A DNA stretch of 64,000 nucleotides from positions 11,893,501-11,957,500 of the forward strand of contig NC_091107.1 in NCBI RefSeq assembly GCF_024713975.1, given 5' to 3'. Source of the stretch: Paralichthys olivaceus (taxonomy: Eukaryota; Chordata; Actinopteri; Pleuronectiformes; Paralichthyidae). Under the pieces are notes generated by a model. It was not told the DNA's origin and did not search any database. It saw nothing but the letters and a program-made list of their open reading frames with translations. Position 1 is the stretch's first letter. Each line of letters starts with the position of its first letter. Positions 33,712 to 47,196 of this stretch are shown here, piece by piece. The translations under genes were made by a program, and so were the position numbers.

Positions 33712-36700
33712 GGCTGTGTCAGACTGTGAATGCTGCTGCTCATCAGGTGAGAGGAAGTCTTTTGTGAACCCTTGGTATCCATTTGTATTCGTGTTAGTAC
33801 TCGCGTTAGTGTTTTCAGGCTATTTTGCCTCCAAAAATACACGGCTCCGGGTGAAAATGACTGTATCTTAGGTCGCTAAATGCAGTGCAGTGTTCACCAG
33901 CTTGTCACTGACTGTGTCTGTCTGCTGTCCAATGGTGTTTAGGGGGCTTACAGTCAGCGGCAAGCAAAGTTGATGTCACTGGGAATCAAAACAGTAAAGT
34001 TATGGCGTCAGAAGACCAGAAAAATGAACTGAAAGAAGCTAAAAAGCTCTGTACAGTTGGATGGCAATTATCTGTGGGTTCATCACCATGGGCAACACCT
34101 TTCACATTCACATTAGAAATTCACAGACATTTGGTCTACTGTTATTGTAACAGTATTAATTAATGCTGCGTTAACAGATCCTGAGTGAAAACGTGCTACA
34201 CAATATTAATAACATATTCAGCTTTTAAAGTCTTTCATGAGATGTGGCTGCATATTAGAAAAGCATACTGATGAGGGGTAAAACGATTCCAGCAGTTTAG
34301 ACAATGTCAGTGTCTTGTATCCTTGCTCTTACCAGTTTGTGTCTCTTTCAGACCAGAATACCCAGACACCAGCGGATTCACATCCTCCCTCTCCTCCAAC
34401 TGATACAACACCTGATCGGTCGGTCCAAACTCTTCCTCTCCCCGGTGCAATCTGGTTTTTGGGGACCTGGACCCAGTAAACTCCCAGTTTTTCAGACGAC
34501 ATCCCCCACCCCATCCCACCTCCCCCCAGTCCCATCCGTCTCTCTTTGTTTTTCCATCCAGCGTCCCCATCTTAATAATTGCTCTGAGGCCTCCGGTAGC
34601 AACACTATAGATTTTGTCGGTCAGTCCTCTCTTTCTCTCTCAGTCTCTAAACCGTTCTAAACTACAGAGAATATTGTCATATACTCTGCAATTTAGGATT
34701 TATTTCTACTTAAGATATCCCAATGTGTACATATACAGTATATCGGGGAGCTGAATAATTGTATTGAAATATATATATAAATATATAAATATATATAAAC
34801 AGGGTTTTTAAAATGATTTTGTCCGTAAGTTTGTCTGTGGATGTTTATTCTTCCAGACCAAGATGTGTCTGCTCAGTGTTGATCCTGTGATAGTTTTTTT
34901 TCTCGTTTTACTTTTATTTCTTATTTTTCTGGATTTATCGTAGTACCTCCCTTCGCTCCATTCGTGTCATGTTTTATGCAGTGGGTTTTTCCTCCCTTTT
35001 GTTGCTCAAAATCAATTTGCAAATCTACAAAACCGCAGCTGCACGGTCGCAATTGTGCTCAGAGTGTTATGTTGTGTCTGTTGTGCTCCTGGCCTACCAC
35101 ATAGGATTTTTTCGCCGTATATCCCGTAATATGTTGATGCATTCATTAGGTTTTTCGGCTGCTTTGTGAGTTTGTGTGTGCGTGAGAGTGTATGTGTGTG
35201 TAGGTGTGTGTGTCTCTGTAGTAATTGTAGGTCTTCAAGGTTTCCAGCCATATTTTTTATAATTTTTCCTTCACCAGATCATTTCTAGCTCTTCAGTTTC
35301 TCTTCAAACAGTACAGTAATGCACACACACACACACAAAGAAAGATTCTCTTCTACAAAGATAGAAGATGAAATGTGTGACTCTACAAAGGAAAATGCAC
35401 AGTAGACATTTAGGAGTGTAGAACTTGCTCTTTTTTCTCTTAGTCTGACAATCTTTCCGTCCACATCAATCACATGTTAAATGAAAAGCTTGTCAATGTG
35501 ACGGCGATGTTAAAATGAACAGCCATCAAGGATATACAGTGCAGTAGATAGAAAAACAAATGTTATTTGAAAACTTTACGCCATCTGCGTGATTTTTTTT
35601 GCCCTGTCAACCATTCTGTCATTCCTCCAGTGGATAAATGGTATTATCCAGTGATAGCAATAACTACCATGACACGTTGGTTCTCACCTTTTATCATGGC
35701 AAATCCATTTTACTTAACATTTTGTTTCTGTCATGACAACAGCTTCAGTTAAACAGGGTCCAAGCTGAGAGTCAAGTTGTTGGTGAAATTATTTATTAAA
35801 GTCCTGGTTTGAGTTTGGATGAGGTGGGTTTTTTTCTCCTGCTGGAATCTGAATCTGTTGTTTGTGACAGTGTGGTTTTTTCGGTATATGCATGAGTGTA
35901 CATGAGTGATGTACGGTGGCATGTCTTGTTGAAGAGATCTGATGCTGGCTGATTAAAGAAGGGAGGACGTATATTGAAGCTAGAGGAGTGATAACATGCA
36001 TTATACCGCTTCCTCTTGTTGATGTCTGTTTGGCCTCCTTTGTCCTCAGTCACTTTTATTTTCCTCTTTTCCACCATTTCCTTCACATCCTCCATATGTT
36101 TGTACAGTGTGGGAACTTCAGAGAGAAAGCAACAGACAACCATTGGTATAATGCTGCTGACACAGGTATTCACTCAGAGTTAATACACTGGGATTATGAC
36201 AAAGTGTCAAATTACTGCCATCAAAACATGTATTTATAGTTTTAAGCACTTAAGTCTTTATTAACCCAATAGATTACATTGAGATTTGAGGATATAGTAA
36301 ATGGATAAGTAAAAATAAACTGATATTTTGCATTAATGACTCAATCATATATAAACATATTCACAGTCCAGAGGCATTTTATTAGATCAATTCAATTTAC
36401 CCAAGACTTTACAGAAGAGTATTGCATCACTTGAGAAAAAAGGAAATTATCTTATAAATTCTGAAAAATAGAGCAGATCTTTTTTCTCATGTGAATCGAT
36501 ACACTTACGTAACAACATTGAAAATCTGCTCTTTAATAACAATCTCATGGCACTTCCTCCATGTCTTGATAAAGTATCTGTTGCGTCCTCTTTAAAGAAA
36601 ACCCACTGTCCCCCAGATGTCCAACCTCCCTCCTCCTCTCTCTGTGTCCATCAAGCATCTCACTCACTGTCATTGATGGGGCTACCAACTGAATCATGGA

Positions 36701-37554
36701 GATTTGTGGACGTACTGTATGTACTGACTTTGTAAATAGAAAATAAAGTAATGTAGATGAACACATAAATATATATATATAGACCAGACTGTCCTGCCAA
36801 AACCTACAGCACACCCTCTGGTACTTGATCCTCTTGTTCCGTCCGTCCGAAATCTTCAGCATCACACAGACCAGAGTGACCGAGTTGCTCACAGAGGTGT
36901 TGTGAGGATGTGTAGAGATATAGTCGTAGTGCTGATAAGACCATTTCGAGGAGTATTGTCAGCTGTAGACATAAGTAAATGCATTCTTACATATTGTTAG
37001 TGATTTTTTTTTTGCTGGCTGCAGATTTTTAGGATGCGCCAGCAAATTAGTGGAGAGAAAAAAAAAGCGAAGCAAAAAGCCTGTTCACTACTTCCTCCCC
37101 TCACGTTCTTCCCTCCTCACAGGGACCATGTCTCATTGACAGGACAGTGTATAGATATATATTTTTGTTCTGAGTGTTGTTGTACCTCTGTTGTCGGTCT
37201 CTGAACTACACTCGCCTCTCTCTCATGGAAAAAAGGAACGTACTGTATAACGGCAGCTTGGGTCAGGCCATTGATCCACATTACTCGCGGATGGTGTCGG
37301 CACTACAAGTGGAGCCTGGGTTAGATTTGGATAAGTTTTGCCCCGCTTGTGATTTGTGATAGAGGGAAGTTACTCCTCTAAGCAGAAAAAGTAGATCCAT
37401 TTTAAGAGCCTGACACACCACACAAACCGGCGAGAGAACGTGGTTTAACAGAGACAATCTCATAGATATCTGTTGTTAGATTCCTCAATTTATAATCAGA
37501 GTATAAAACCAAATGATTTCACAATGAGTCCAAAACTGTTTTGAAATTGTTAAA

Positions 37555-37597
<43 letters not shown>

Positions 37598-37704
37598 TGT
37601 TGACCTGTCTCCTGTTTTCTTTCTTTTATTGTGAATTTGTGCCTTTTTGTCATCTTATCTTCCAATAACACTACTGTACATTGGAGACGTAAGAAATGAA
37701 TAAA
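33712..37704 (+). other. pitpna: pitpna 3' UTR with an intron (putative)
   Basis: After the TGA at 33709-33711 the exon seems to end at CATCAG|gtgaga (33746/33747) and continue at ctctttcag|ACCAG (34352), so the UTR would be spliced. The junction is 35 nt after the stop, inside the usual limit for escaping nonsense-mediated decay. AATAAA occurs at 36742-36747 and 37699-37704, allowing long alternative 3' UTRs. The block contains AT-rich runs near 34760, a CT tract at 37556-37592 and no supported coding exon. Confidence 0.5.
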
Positions 37705-38037
37705 AAGAAGCAGAGCTACTGTACAGACGCTTTGACGTGAATGTTTTTTTTTTTTTACAAAAGAGCAATCAAGGCAGGAAGTACAATGATACTGGATTTC
37801 AGGTAATTATATGTATGTTATGCTCGTAATAAAACCTATGCAGCAAGCTTCCCACAATTACAGAAAATTATCATAGTCGGAACAGAAAAATCATATTGCA
37901 ATTTTTACATATTTTACCTATATATATATATATATATTCATTTTAATTAGAATTAATATATCAAAAAGATTAGTGATTTAACAATTTGCTGGTGAGAAAA
38001 CAGAAAAAACACTTGTGTTGAGTGTAGCTGCTATATG

Positions 38038-38071
<34 letters not shown>
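37556..38071. repeat. Simple repeats behind pitpna: (CT)n and (CA)n
   Basis: A CT tract at 37556-37592 and a CA tract at 38041-38071, plus short (TA)n near 37920. The rest of 38.1-40.6 kb shows no exon or repeat that I can support. Confidence 0.85.
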
Positions 38072-38074
<3 letters not shown>

Positions 38075-40632
38075 CAGGCAGGGTAAAATTAATCAGGCTT
38101 TGGATGGCAAAGATTACTTTAAATCCTGATTATGAGGCAGAAGAGGAGCCAAGACCGAGAACTGCAACATGTTTAGGGGGACCTTGATGAGACTAAGCAG
38201 TTTGTGGGTGTTTGAAAGGAAATCTTTTCAACAAAAAATATTTATGAAACATTGATTATGTTAAAAAAGTGCTGATTAAGCAGACGTTTCATAACCTTTA
38301 GGACTCAAAGCATTGTTTTCTTTCTTATTTCTCCAAGCTATATGTATTTAATATTTAACAAATATGTCATTAAACTATATGTTAAAGGACAGATTTTATG
38401 TCGTGGGGCACTGTCTAACAGCAACAAAGTTCAGAGTCTGAGCTTTTCTGTGTGGATTTCTTTTTTTTTCATATTCCCATGTATGCGTGTGTTTTCTCCG
38501 AGTGTAAACACATCCAGTTTAAGTTGATTTGCAACATTTAAATGTCTGTTTGTGTAAAAGTGAGTGTCTCTGATTGTCGAGACCAGGCACACCCTGGACA
38601 GGTTGCCAGCGTATTGCAGAAACATATAGAAATATAGTCATACAGACATTTTATGGAATCAATTAACTGTTTCTCATTTTTAAAGGCCCATTCAAATGTG
38701 TAATCTTTTTCCTTTTTACACCACTCCAGCATTTATAAACATCACCTCTTCTGACTTGAGGTCTTTTTTCTCAATCTTTGCTAAACTCAATGAATTATGT
38801 TGTTAAAACAACACTAGCATTTTAACAGCTCTCCCAGCATGCAATGTTAGATGTACAAACCTAATATTTATTATTAATCCATGACTGAATTGTCCAGAAT
38901 CATTGCCCTTTAAGAGAAAGTCTAGGTTTTATTGTATTAACATTGAAATGGAGTGTTGCAGAGCACCAAACATTCCATATATGTTGAGAAAGTTAGGGAT
39001 TATTTATGAACATACAAAGAGGGCTTTAATGCAACAAACGCCATGCGTCATGGTGACATTCAATAAACAGACATGTCCATTCATGAATGAGATAATACTT
39101 TCTCACTGGATTGTTAGCCAACCTGGGATAATAAGCTTGATCCGATGTTCCGCTTTAAGTCCAGAGCAGGTTGTGTGTGGGACCTTGCACCCAGGAGGGG
39201 AACAGCTGAGCGCAAAGTAAAGGCAACCGAGAAGAGAAGAAACAGTCAAACAACGGGGCTCACCGTCGGAAAGCAGATCGAGTCTCTCGACTCCCCTTTG
39301 GAGATCTTCATCATCTGTGCCCAAGGGGTCTGCAGCTTTTTCCAGACACCACAAGAGAGAGACACAGCTAAAGGTACTGGATGGATGGTGGTGGGGGGTT
39401 ATTTTCAGCAAGATTTAATGTCACATAAGAGGACTTCTGTTGAGAACGTATGAGTCATAAACAGGTAGGACTGTCCATCAGGGTCGAAGAACGAAGAAGA
39501 AGTTTTTAAGACTGGACAATCAATTGATTTAAGAAAAAAATCCAACATTTAGAGAAACTGATAGGTTACATTTCAGCAAAATGATTGGAACCATTGTGTA
39601 ACTTTGATAACCAAAAGATGCCAGCCTATATAGAATCCTCTCCAGAAAACGTTGTCTTTACAAGTGTGTGCGTGTGTAGACAAACCCTATTAACAGTCAC
39701 TCATCTTTTGACGGTGTGTCCCCAAAAACTGGTCCCATTGTGGCGCTAAACTTCAGGTTATGAGGTTTCTGCAAATATCACCTCAGCTAAAACTTTACCA
39801 ATGTTTATATTGACTGTGACTTCAATATGTCAATAAATATGTTAGCCTTAGCGACTTGTTAGCTTGCAAACATAGTGAAACATTTAGCAGCTAAAGAGCC
39901 ACAGGTTCATTTTATGGGGACATAAACAGAACTGAGGTGAGGGACTGTGTGACTGTGAGTGAAACATTAGTTTATGTCAATGTTGTTAATGTGTCTACTG
40001 TTACTGTTTGCAGCTTGCTATGCTGCCCCCAAGTGGTCAAAACACCAATTAATGCAACTTTAACCGTTGTGTTTGCATGCGCCTGTTGGAAATTAATCAA
40101 AATTGTCAAAACTGTCTGTGATGCAAAGGCCTCAACATACAGGCTTTTCTAATGTGGATTTCAATGGAAGCATTTAAAAATATATATTTAAATGAACATT
40201 ATATATTGATACTCTGAAGTGTTCTCCCTGTTATTTGCTCTTTTTCTCTGAGACCTTTTGTTTTTTGGCCAATATGCTGTATGACCCCACAGCCAAATAT
40301 CTATTATGGAGATATAAAAAAGTATTAAAAAAATTTCTTTAATACATCAGGAACCTTTTCTTCCACTATCACAAAATCTGTGTAGAGATGGCTCTTAAAG
40401 TAATGTGCTTTTACATGTGACCTTCAGGTCACTCTCACATGGAGGAAGTAAAGCGTGATTTGACATGATTACAAAACCATTTCAGAAATGGCTTTCAGGC
40501 ATCCCGGTCAGGTTTGGCTTTTGTCTTAATTTATTGGGCTCAGGCTCTATTATTGTCCTCGTGTGTCCTGTTTGTTCTCAATTTGTTTGGGCATGTGTGT
40601 ATGTGTGTGTCTGTGTATCTGCAGGGGAGGAA

Positions 40633-40676
40633 ATGAGCACTGGAAGATTTCGAAGTGGTGGGAGAGACAAGTGCAG
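40633..40676 (+). CDS. inpp5k: inpp5k alternative first coding exon (short, vertebrate-type N-terminus)
   Basis: ATG codes for MSTGRFRSGGRDKC and the exon ends in AG at a consensus donor (TGCAG|gtaaga). Joined to the exon at 42834 it reads ...[18 protein letters not shown] in frame. Human INPP5K begins [24 protein letters not shown] as I recall it, which matches in length and character. The resulting protein would be 459 aa against 448 in human. Joining it to the exon that carries the ATG at 42435 would break the frame, so the two starts are alternatives. Transcription from upstream of 40620 is implied; no TATA box was identified. Confidence 0.75.
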
Positions 40677-42434
40677 GTAAGATCAACATTCACCTTTTCT
40701 CCCATTTAGATCTCTTTTTCTTCTATGTCTAGAGACAACAGAGAGAAAATGGCAACGAAAGTAATTCTATAGCCACAGAACGAGTTGCATGTGAGTCCAG
40801 AAAAAGAAGGTTGGACCCTCCTGTAGTTGCCTAACCAGTACAAATTTAAGCCAAATAAAGTATTTTCCGGGCTCTGTGATAAATCTGAAACAGTCTCCCT
40901 TCATCATTTCTCACTGGACCAGTGAACCCCCGTCTCCACTTAACACTTCTGCTCGCTAAAGAATGTGTCCTAATTCTCTTCATGTGACACTGTTACATGA
41001 TGTAACAGGGAGAACTGGGGCACCCAAGATTAAGGGGTAATTTTCCCCAAGCCCATTTCCACCTCTCTTTTCTTTTTCATCATACAGTACCAAACTTAAA
41101 ACACAGACATTGATTACTCATATAAATATGTTTTAAAATTTAATTGGTTAAATGCCTTCAGGAATTTCATTTAATGATGCAGTCCTTAAATAAAGAAATA
41201 TAATTGCTGTGTGATTCAGTGCATAGGGTCAGAATCAAATGTTCAGTGTTTAAAGGCAAAATAAATTTGTCTTAATATGTAAATCATTGATGGCAGCAAG
41301 TTTGCCAAAAATTAAATAAGGAATTTAATCCCAAAATAAAAGGTCACATTAAAATTAATAATTTATCAAGTCTATAAAGAGTCAGAGCCTTGATTGAACT
41401 TTCTCGCAGTATCTAATCCCAGTCATTGTTCACAGAGTAACACATTCTCTAATTCTGGCTACTTAACTCTGAAACTTAACGTCTCACCTAAGTACACCAA
41501 AGTATTATCCACATTCATGGTTTTGAAATCAAAAAGCATCTAAATATAAATCTATGTGAAATTCAGAGTCACAGATTGCTTCATGTATTATGACCTTCTA
41601 AATCCATTATGTAAATTTGTCCACTATCAACTGTGCTGCAACATTGAAATTAGACGAAGCTATTAAAGCCAAAGCCGCATCATTTCCATTTAACCCCCAC
41701 CTCAATCTGGGTTTACAAAGATAACCTTTCCCCTAAATGTGGAGGGGCTGGATTGAGGCCAAAAGAAGCTAATGCTATTGTGTACTGATGTCCCGTCACT
41801 AATGCACGGCTGTAACTGCGGAGCAGTGGTAAGTGTACTCAGCTGATGGGGAGAACGCTGGTTGAGTAAACCTCTTAGAGATCTGAACGGTTGCTCAAGT
41901 CTTGCAACAATACCCGCAAGGATGGAGGATCAGCCCCTGGTCCTCCTTTTCTGCTCCCCTGTGACTCACGGACAAACACATTCACATGCCAGCGATTATG
42001 ATCCAAATCGGTCTCGTTCTTGCCCACATTCCTGAGTCGACCCCACTGCTTTGTGAATCATTGCTCCATCGCTGCCTGATCACACCGGACTCTGCCACAG
42101 AAAGGATTACACCAACACAGAGGCACAGAGTTTTTTTCATCCTGGTCAGTTTGGAGGACCTGAAGCAGAAGCTGCCTGAAGCACCTGCAGAGAGATTTGA
42201 AGAACAGGGGGAAACGATTCACGTTACTTCCACTGGTCTGAGCAGAACGAAGGCCTCTCTCATCAAATGGCTGCAAACAAACCAACTAGAGTCTGAGTAG
42301 GAATCAAGCCAAGAGCGTTTTGTTTCCTGGACGCTGCTCATTTCCAATTTAACGTTTTTATTTGAAGAATCTCAAATAACTTTTAGGACAGAGCTCACAT
42401 CAGGAAGACCTTATTTTCAGTCTAATATCCAAAG

Positions 42435-45400
42435 ATGGACCCCTTGACAGGCAGCCCTCGTTTGCGCTCAGACAGCATGAGCAGCTCTGCATCTCAAGGC
42501 TCGAGGTCCAAGGTGCTCCTCCGCCAGCGTCTGGCCCAGCTGCTGACCTGCATCGAGGACCTGAGCTCTGACGATGAGGCCAGCGAGGAAGTGTCCCGCT
42601 CACTGGACGAGGCGTTTCAGCTCTGTGGAAGCTACATTCCCACTGACGCATTCAGGTTGATTTTGAAAAATGTGGATATCAAAACTTTATTTTTACAAGT
42701 TATGGAAATATTCAGACAATTGTGATTACAATTTCAAGGGAATGTGACCTATGTAACTGATAATAGTTTGTATTTTCTGTATTTCCATCACTTTGATTAA
42801 TTACTGTCATTAACCAAAAACACACACTTCCAGGCTGCACATGGTGACCTGGAACGTGGCCACGGCAGAGCCTCCTGAAGACGTCAGCTCTTTGCTGCAG
42901 CTGGATGTCCAACCCCCCACAGATCTCTATGTGATTGGGTCAGCAACAAAATGTGGAACCTGGCACTTAATTTGTCACATTGGATATGACAGAATGCCAG
43001 TATTTGTAATGATTTGATGTGTGTGTGTGTGTGTGTGTGTGTGTCAGCCTGCAGGAGGTGAGCTCTTCGCCTGTGAGGTTCATCTCAGACCTGTTGATGG
43101 AGGACTCATGGAGCCACGTCTTCATGGACACACTGGCCCCCAGAGGATTCATCAAGGTGAGAGCAGACAAAGGCAGGATGAGGGAAACTAGTGTGTGGAC
43201 TGATGTTAGTAAAGATGTGTGAGGAAACAGGTGTAGGTGAACAACTGGTATAAATAATACTAACCTGAGGCCCTACTGTAAAAAATAACAATAATAATAT
43301 AATAGCTTATACTGGGTTGTTTCACTTTTTCTAATGTCCACACATTGTGAGTTTTTTAGCTTTTCATTGTATTTGGCTGTGTCTGTATTTTTAAATAAAC
43401 TACCTGAAGAACAACTCATGTTTTTTCAAAATCATCAAGCCAAAAAAAAATTACAGAAATAGAGGATTATTTTCCACTAAACACACCTCTCATACGTCCG
43501 AGTACTTGAATTGTTAACTTTACTCACAGCAGCCTGAATAACCACTGGGTTATTGACAATGATTTTAAATTCTCATTCTATTGTTCTCTGGTGTCTACGA
43601 GGATATTTAAAGGGTGTAAGGAAAAAACTTGTCTTGCTTTTGTTGACGACTGAGTTGTAAAACAATACTTTATTTTGTAATGGATCACTGCACCTGTACC
43701 TTTTGGTGTCTTGTATACCAATGAGGGTTGATCATATTTAACATAAATTGATAAATAATCCTGCAGTGTATTTGATACAATAATGTAATTCATGATATTC
43801 CTTTAATAGAATTTGAAACTGAACAAAACTCTCACTCTCTCTCTCTTTGTCAAGGTGACATCAGTGAGGATGCAGGGTTTGCTGCTCCTGGTTTTCGCCA
43901 AACAAGTCCACCTCCCCTACATCAGAGACATCCAGACCACCTACACTCGCACCGGCATCTTCGGCTACTGGGTAGGAAATCACAAGGCGAGCGCACGTCA
44001 GCTCTGAGCCTCAAAGATGACAACAACATGGTTAAACCCAGCACACCAGGAATCCCACTAGCATGAGATGCGGTGGAGTTTAAAGAAACTATGAAAGGCC
44101 TATTGTGTTTGTTTAGTGGAACATCAACAGCTTTTACTGAATGAAATCTCAAACAAAGAACACTCAGTGCTGGAACTGGTACATCCGAGGAAAACACCTC
44201 CACTACAAATGGTTGAATGCATGATTCAAGTTAAAGGAAAAACTTTATTTGATCAGTTTTTTTTAATTGATGCTAAAACTGGGAATCAATAAGTGTTCTT
44301 GAAATAGTATGTGTGATTTTCTTTTTGGTAAATACTGCAGTAGATGTCATGATTGTCTGTATTGATTCATGAAACACTGTGATCTACTTCAAATACTCAT
44401 TTACATTCCTCCCCCTCTGTTTATCTGTGTTAGGGTAATAAAGGAGGAGTGTCCGTGCGTTTCTCTTTCTACGGCCACATGGTGTGCTTCCTCAACTGCC
44501 ACCTAGCAGCCCACATGAACTACGCTCTGCAGCGCGTCGACGAGTTTGAGTACATCCTCGAGGCGCAAGATTTTGACATCAGCGAGAGCCCACACGTGCT
44601 GGACCACAAGTCAGTGCACGCACAAATGCACTGTGGAACATATGCACTGAGGGGTTGTTGAAAGGCAGTTGGCTCCATCCCTCTCTCTCTCTCTATCTCT
44701 CACAGGGTGGTGTTCTGTCTCGGTGACCTGAACTTCCGTATTGCAGACCACGGCTTGCACTTCCTACGCTCGTCCATCAACAGTGGACGCCTTAATTTAC
44801 TGTGGAGCAAAGACCAGGTGATGTGCCAAAATGAGCACAAGCGCACGCACACTCACGCACAAACACTATAATTCTCCCTTGCCAACTTCTGTCGTGTCTT
44901 TGCAGCTCTTGATGATGAAGAAGAATGAAGCGTTCCTGCAGGAATTTGAGGAAGGCCCATTAAATTTTAAACCCACCTACAAGTTTGACCGCAACTCTGA
45001 CACCTATGACACCAGGTAACCTGAGCTTCAAACAAGTCGCCAAAACAGACACACACTTTTCAAACATGCATCCAAACTTCATCTGTACTTCTCTTCCCAT
45101 TTGACTTTTTTGCACAGCTCTCCGAAGACATGGTTTGGTTTTAAGTAAGACCTCTTTTGTGTCGCATGCCGCACGTTCTCTTATTTCTCAGTCACCGCAC
45201 CATCTGTCCTTTTTCCCCAAAGCTTTAGCTGACACGTCTTTGGTTGGTATTTAACATGCACCCCCTGAGGCACACAGACAGAAAACCAAAGCAGAGAACC
45301 CTGATGCATAGATGCAATTGGGAGCAGCTCTTTCTGTGAGTCATATCCGTTCTTGACATGAGCGCCGTGTATGTGTCTCTCTCAGAAAGAGCACTGTGGC

Positions 45401-47196
45401 GCTGCCTCTAACCATGTACAGACCCAGGCCCCTGCAGCGTTGCAGCACCACCCTCTTCTTCCTCCTCACCTCCCTCACATGGGGGCTGCTCTCTGTCTGG
45501 TTGGGGGCCTGGTACAGGGAGCTAGACCCGCCAAGGTGGGTGTCTCCATAGACATGCCCTGTTATTTACATAGGATAGGTTATATAAACATAAAACCTAC
45601 AATCACAAAATAAGTGGAGACACTGATGTAAATGACAAGACAAAAAGGGGTTTAGTAAACTAATCACCATGATGAATTTCAGATGTGATCTGCAAATTCA
45701 TGAAACCGGAGGCGGCTCCCTCCTGCACCCGGCACCCCACTGTTTGTTCCTGCATTATGTATGTCTGGCTTTTTATAGTGAAAGTGCTTAGACATCAGCT
45801 ATATGTCATTATATATCTGTCATTTCTTCACAGCATGCTACAGCTCTGCATCATGTGTTTGTGTGTGTCTGGTTTCTGTTTCCCATATTTTTGTATCAAA
45901 ATAAGAATTGCAAGTTAGGTTGAAATGAATACTTCACACATGTGGTTACCATTAGAAACAGAGTATAACTTTTCAGCCTGTGGTACCAACACCTGTCTTT
46001 GCGTTGCTCAGTGGCAAGAAGAGGAAACCTGCTTGGACAGATCGGATCCTCTGGCGCATCAAACCCAAAGACCTGCCATCGGAGGATGATGAGAAAGCAT
46101 CGACTTCTACCACCGATGGACAGGATGAATATCCAATCATGGTCACCCAGGATAAATACACTAGTGACATGAGCTACGGAGTCAGTGACCACAAACCTGT
46201 CATCGCAACCTTCAGCCTGGAGGTGAGAGCAGTCCTAAATACCACCACTAAGTGAAGGGGTTTTTTTTGTCCATTGTCAAAACTTATCCTCCTCTTGTTT
46301 TTCCATCAGCTGAGGAAATGCTTTGACACCCCGATGGTGCACATCTCTCCTGTGGGTGTATGGAGCGGCGACCAGGATGCAGTTCTTACCTACACCGTCC
46401 AAGAGGACTTCATGTCCTCCACATGGGACTGGATTGGCCTGTACAAGGTACTGAGACAGACATATATTGAAAAAGAAAATGAATGATAAAAGACAGATCT
46501 GACCTCAAGAGGTTGATGTCCTGCAGGTGGGATTCAAGAGTGCGTCCGACTATGAAACCTTTGTTTGGGTGAGGGAGAACGAGCTGCCAGAGACAAATGA
46601 AGTCATACAGGTAAATAACAAATTAGGCTTTAGCATTATATTGTTTATAATGAAAATAAGTTATGAGTGCAGGCTTCGTTATCAGACACGTGTGTGTTGT
46701 GGTTGCAGATATCTGTGGATAAGGATGAGATCCCTCTGCTAGGTGGACAGTATGTTTTGGGTTACTACAGCACAAACATGGGAAGCATCATTGGCCTTAG
46801 CTCAAACTTCCAGGTGAGTCATCTCTCAGTTACTTATTATCATTCCTCCACTGACATAATAGTAATTAATATTCACTGTTATAATGTCAGAAATAGATAA
46901 AGGCAAAATATGGCTCCAGTAATGAACATATAATGGAATTTCTAATGTAAAGAAAAACTATTCATAAACATTGCACTTTACAGGCGAGTAACAGCAGAGC
47001 AATAATATTGAATAGCAATAGGTTATACAGGTGTGCCGAATATAGAGGTTACTGTATTTCCAGTAGTTAATGTGCATGGCAGTAGGTTGGTTCGTTTAAG
47101 GATCCCATCTTTGTTCTGATCTTGCAGATCCTGGAGTCAAAGCGTGCTGTGATGGAGGGTCTCGTTCCTGAGATCATCAACGGGATCAACAAATAA
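42435..47196 (+). CDS. inpp5k: Inositol polyphosphate 5-phosphatase K (SKIP), long N-terminal isoform
   Basis: Coding exons: 42435-42655, 42834-42938, 43048-43156, 43855-43971, 44434-44609, 44706-44817, 44906-45015, 46012-46222, 46310-46447, 46527-46610, 46709-46813, 47128-47196 (TAA); 518 aa. The enzyme removes the 5-phosphate from PI(4,5)P2 and PI(3,4,5)P3 at the ER and plasma membrane and damps insulin signalling. Catalytic landmarks in order: [40 protein letters not shown], the [13 protein letters not shown] stretch, [10 protein letters not shown] and GVSDHKPV. The C-terminal third ([21 protein letters not shown]) is the SKICH domain. The first 73 residues are Ser-rich and then acidic, absent from human INPP5K as I remember it. 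An in-frame stop at 42423-42425 makes 42435 the first possible start in this exon, which begins after an acceptor at 42420, so an upstream untranslated exon is expected. Cassette candidates between 45016 and 46011 are listed separately. Confidence 0.94.
43018..43044 (+). repeat. inpp5k: (GT)n microsatellite replacing the pyrimidine tract of an inpp5k acceptor
   Basis: GT repeats run to within three bases of the acceptor (gtgtgtcag|CCTGCAG at 43048). The next exon encodes the catalytic-site LQEV stretch. Confidence 0.93.
45118..45144 (+). other. inpp5k: inpp5k candidate cassette microexon, 27 nt
   Basis: tttttgcacag|CTCTCCGAAG...GGTTTTAA|gtaaga. Inserted after exon 44906-45015 it reads SSPKTWFGF with the last codon completed by the next exon. 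It starts and ends in the same phase, so inclusion or skipping keeps frame. It has no counterpart in human INPP5K that I know. No transcript was seen. Confidence 0.5.
45386..45535 (+). other. inpp5k: inpp5k candidate cassette exon, 150 nt, encoding a transmembrane segment
   Basis: Acceptor gtctctctcag|AAAGAGC and donor CCGCCAAG|gtgggt bracket exactly 50 codons without a stop. The phase fits both the exon before (directly or through the 27-nt microexon) and the one at 46012. The peptide is basic first ([18 protein letters not shown]), then a membrane-like run ([20 protein letters not shown]), then [10 protein letters not shown]. Reading through the donor gives WVSP and a stop at 45546-45548, so it could also be an alternative membrane-anchored 3' end lacking the PAWTDR motif. 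Confidence 0.5.

Noticed and set aside
34304-34660. 118-codon frame after the pitpna stop codon
   Set aside because: It overlaps the putative 3' UTR exon; the translation is Ser/Pro/Leu-rich without domain, and PITP ends normally at 33711.
35789-36173. 125-codon minus-strand frame in the pitpna 3' UTR
   Set aside because: No domain, no promoter or splice context; probably chance.
41986-42300. 104-codon open frame before the inpp5k exon at 42435
   Set aside because: No family resemblance, no splice phase that joins it to inpp5k, and the acceptor at 42420 with an in-frame stop at 42423-42425 separates it from the coding exon.
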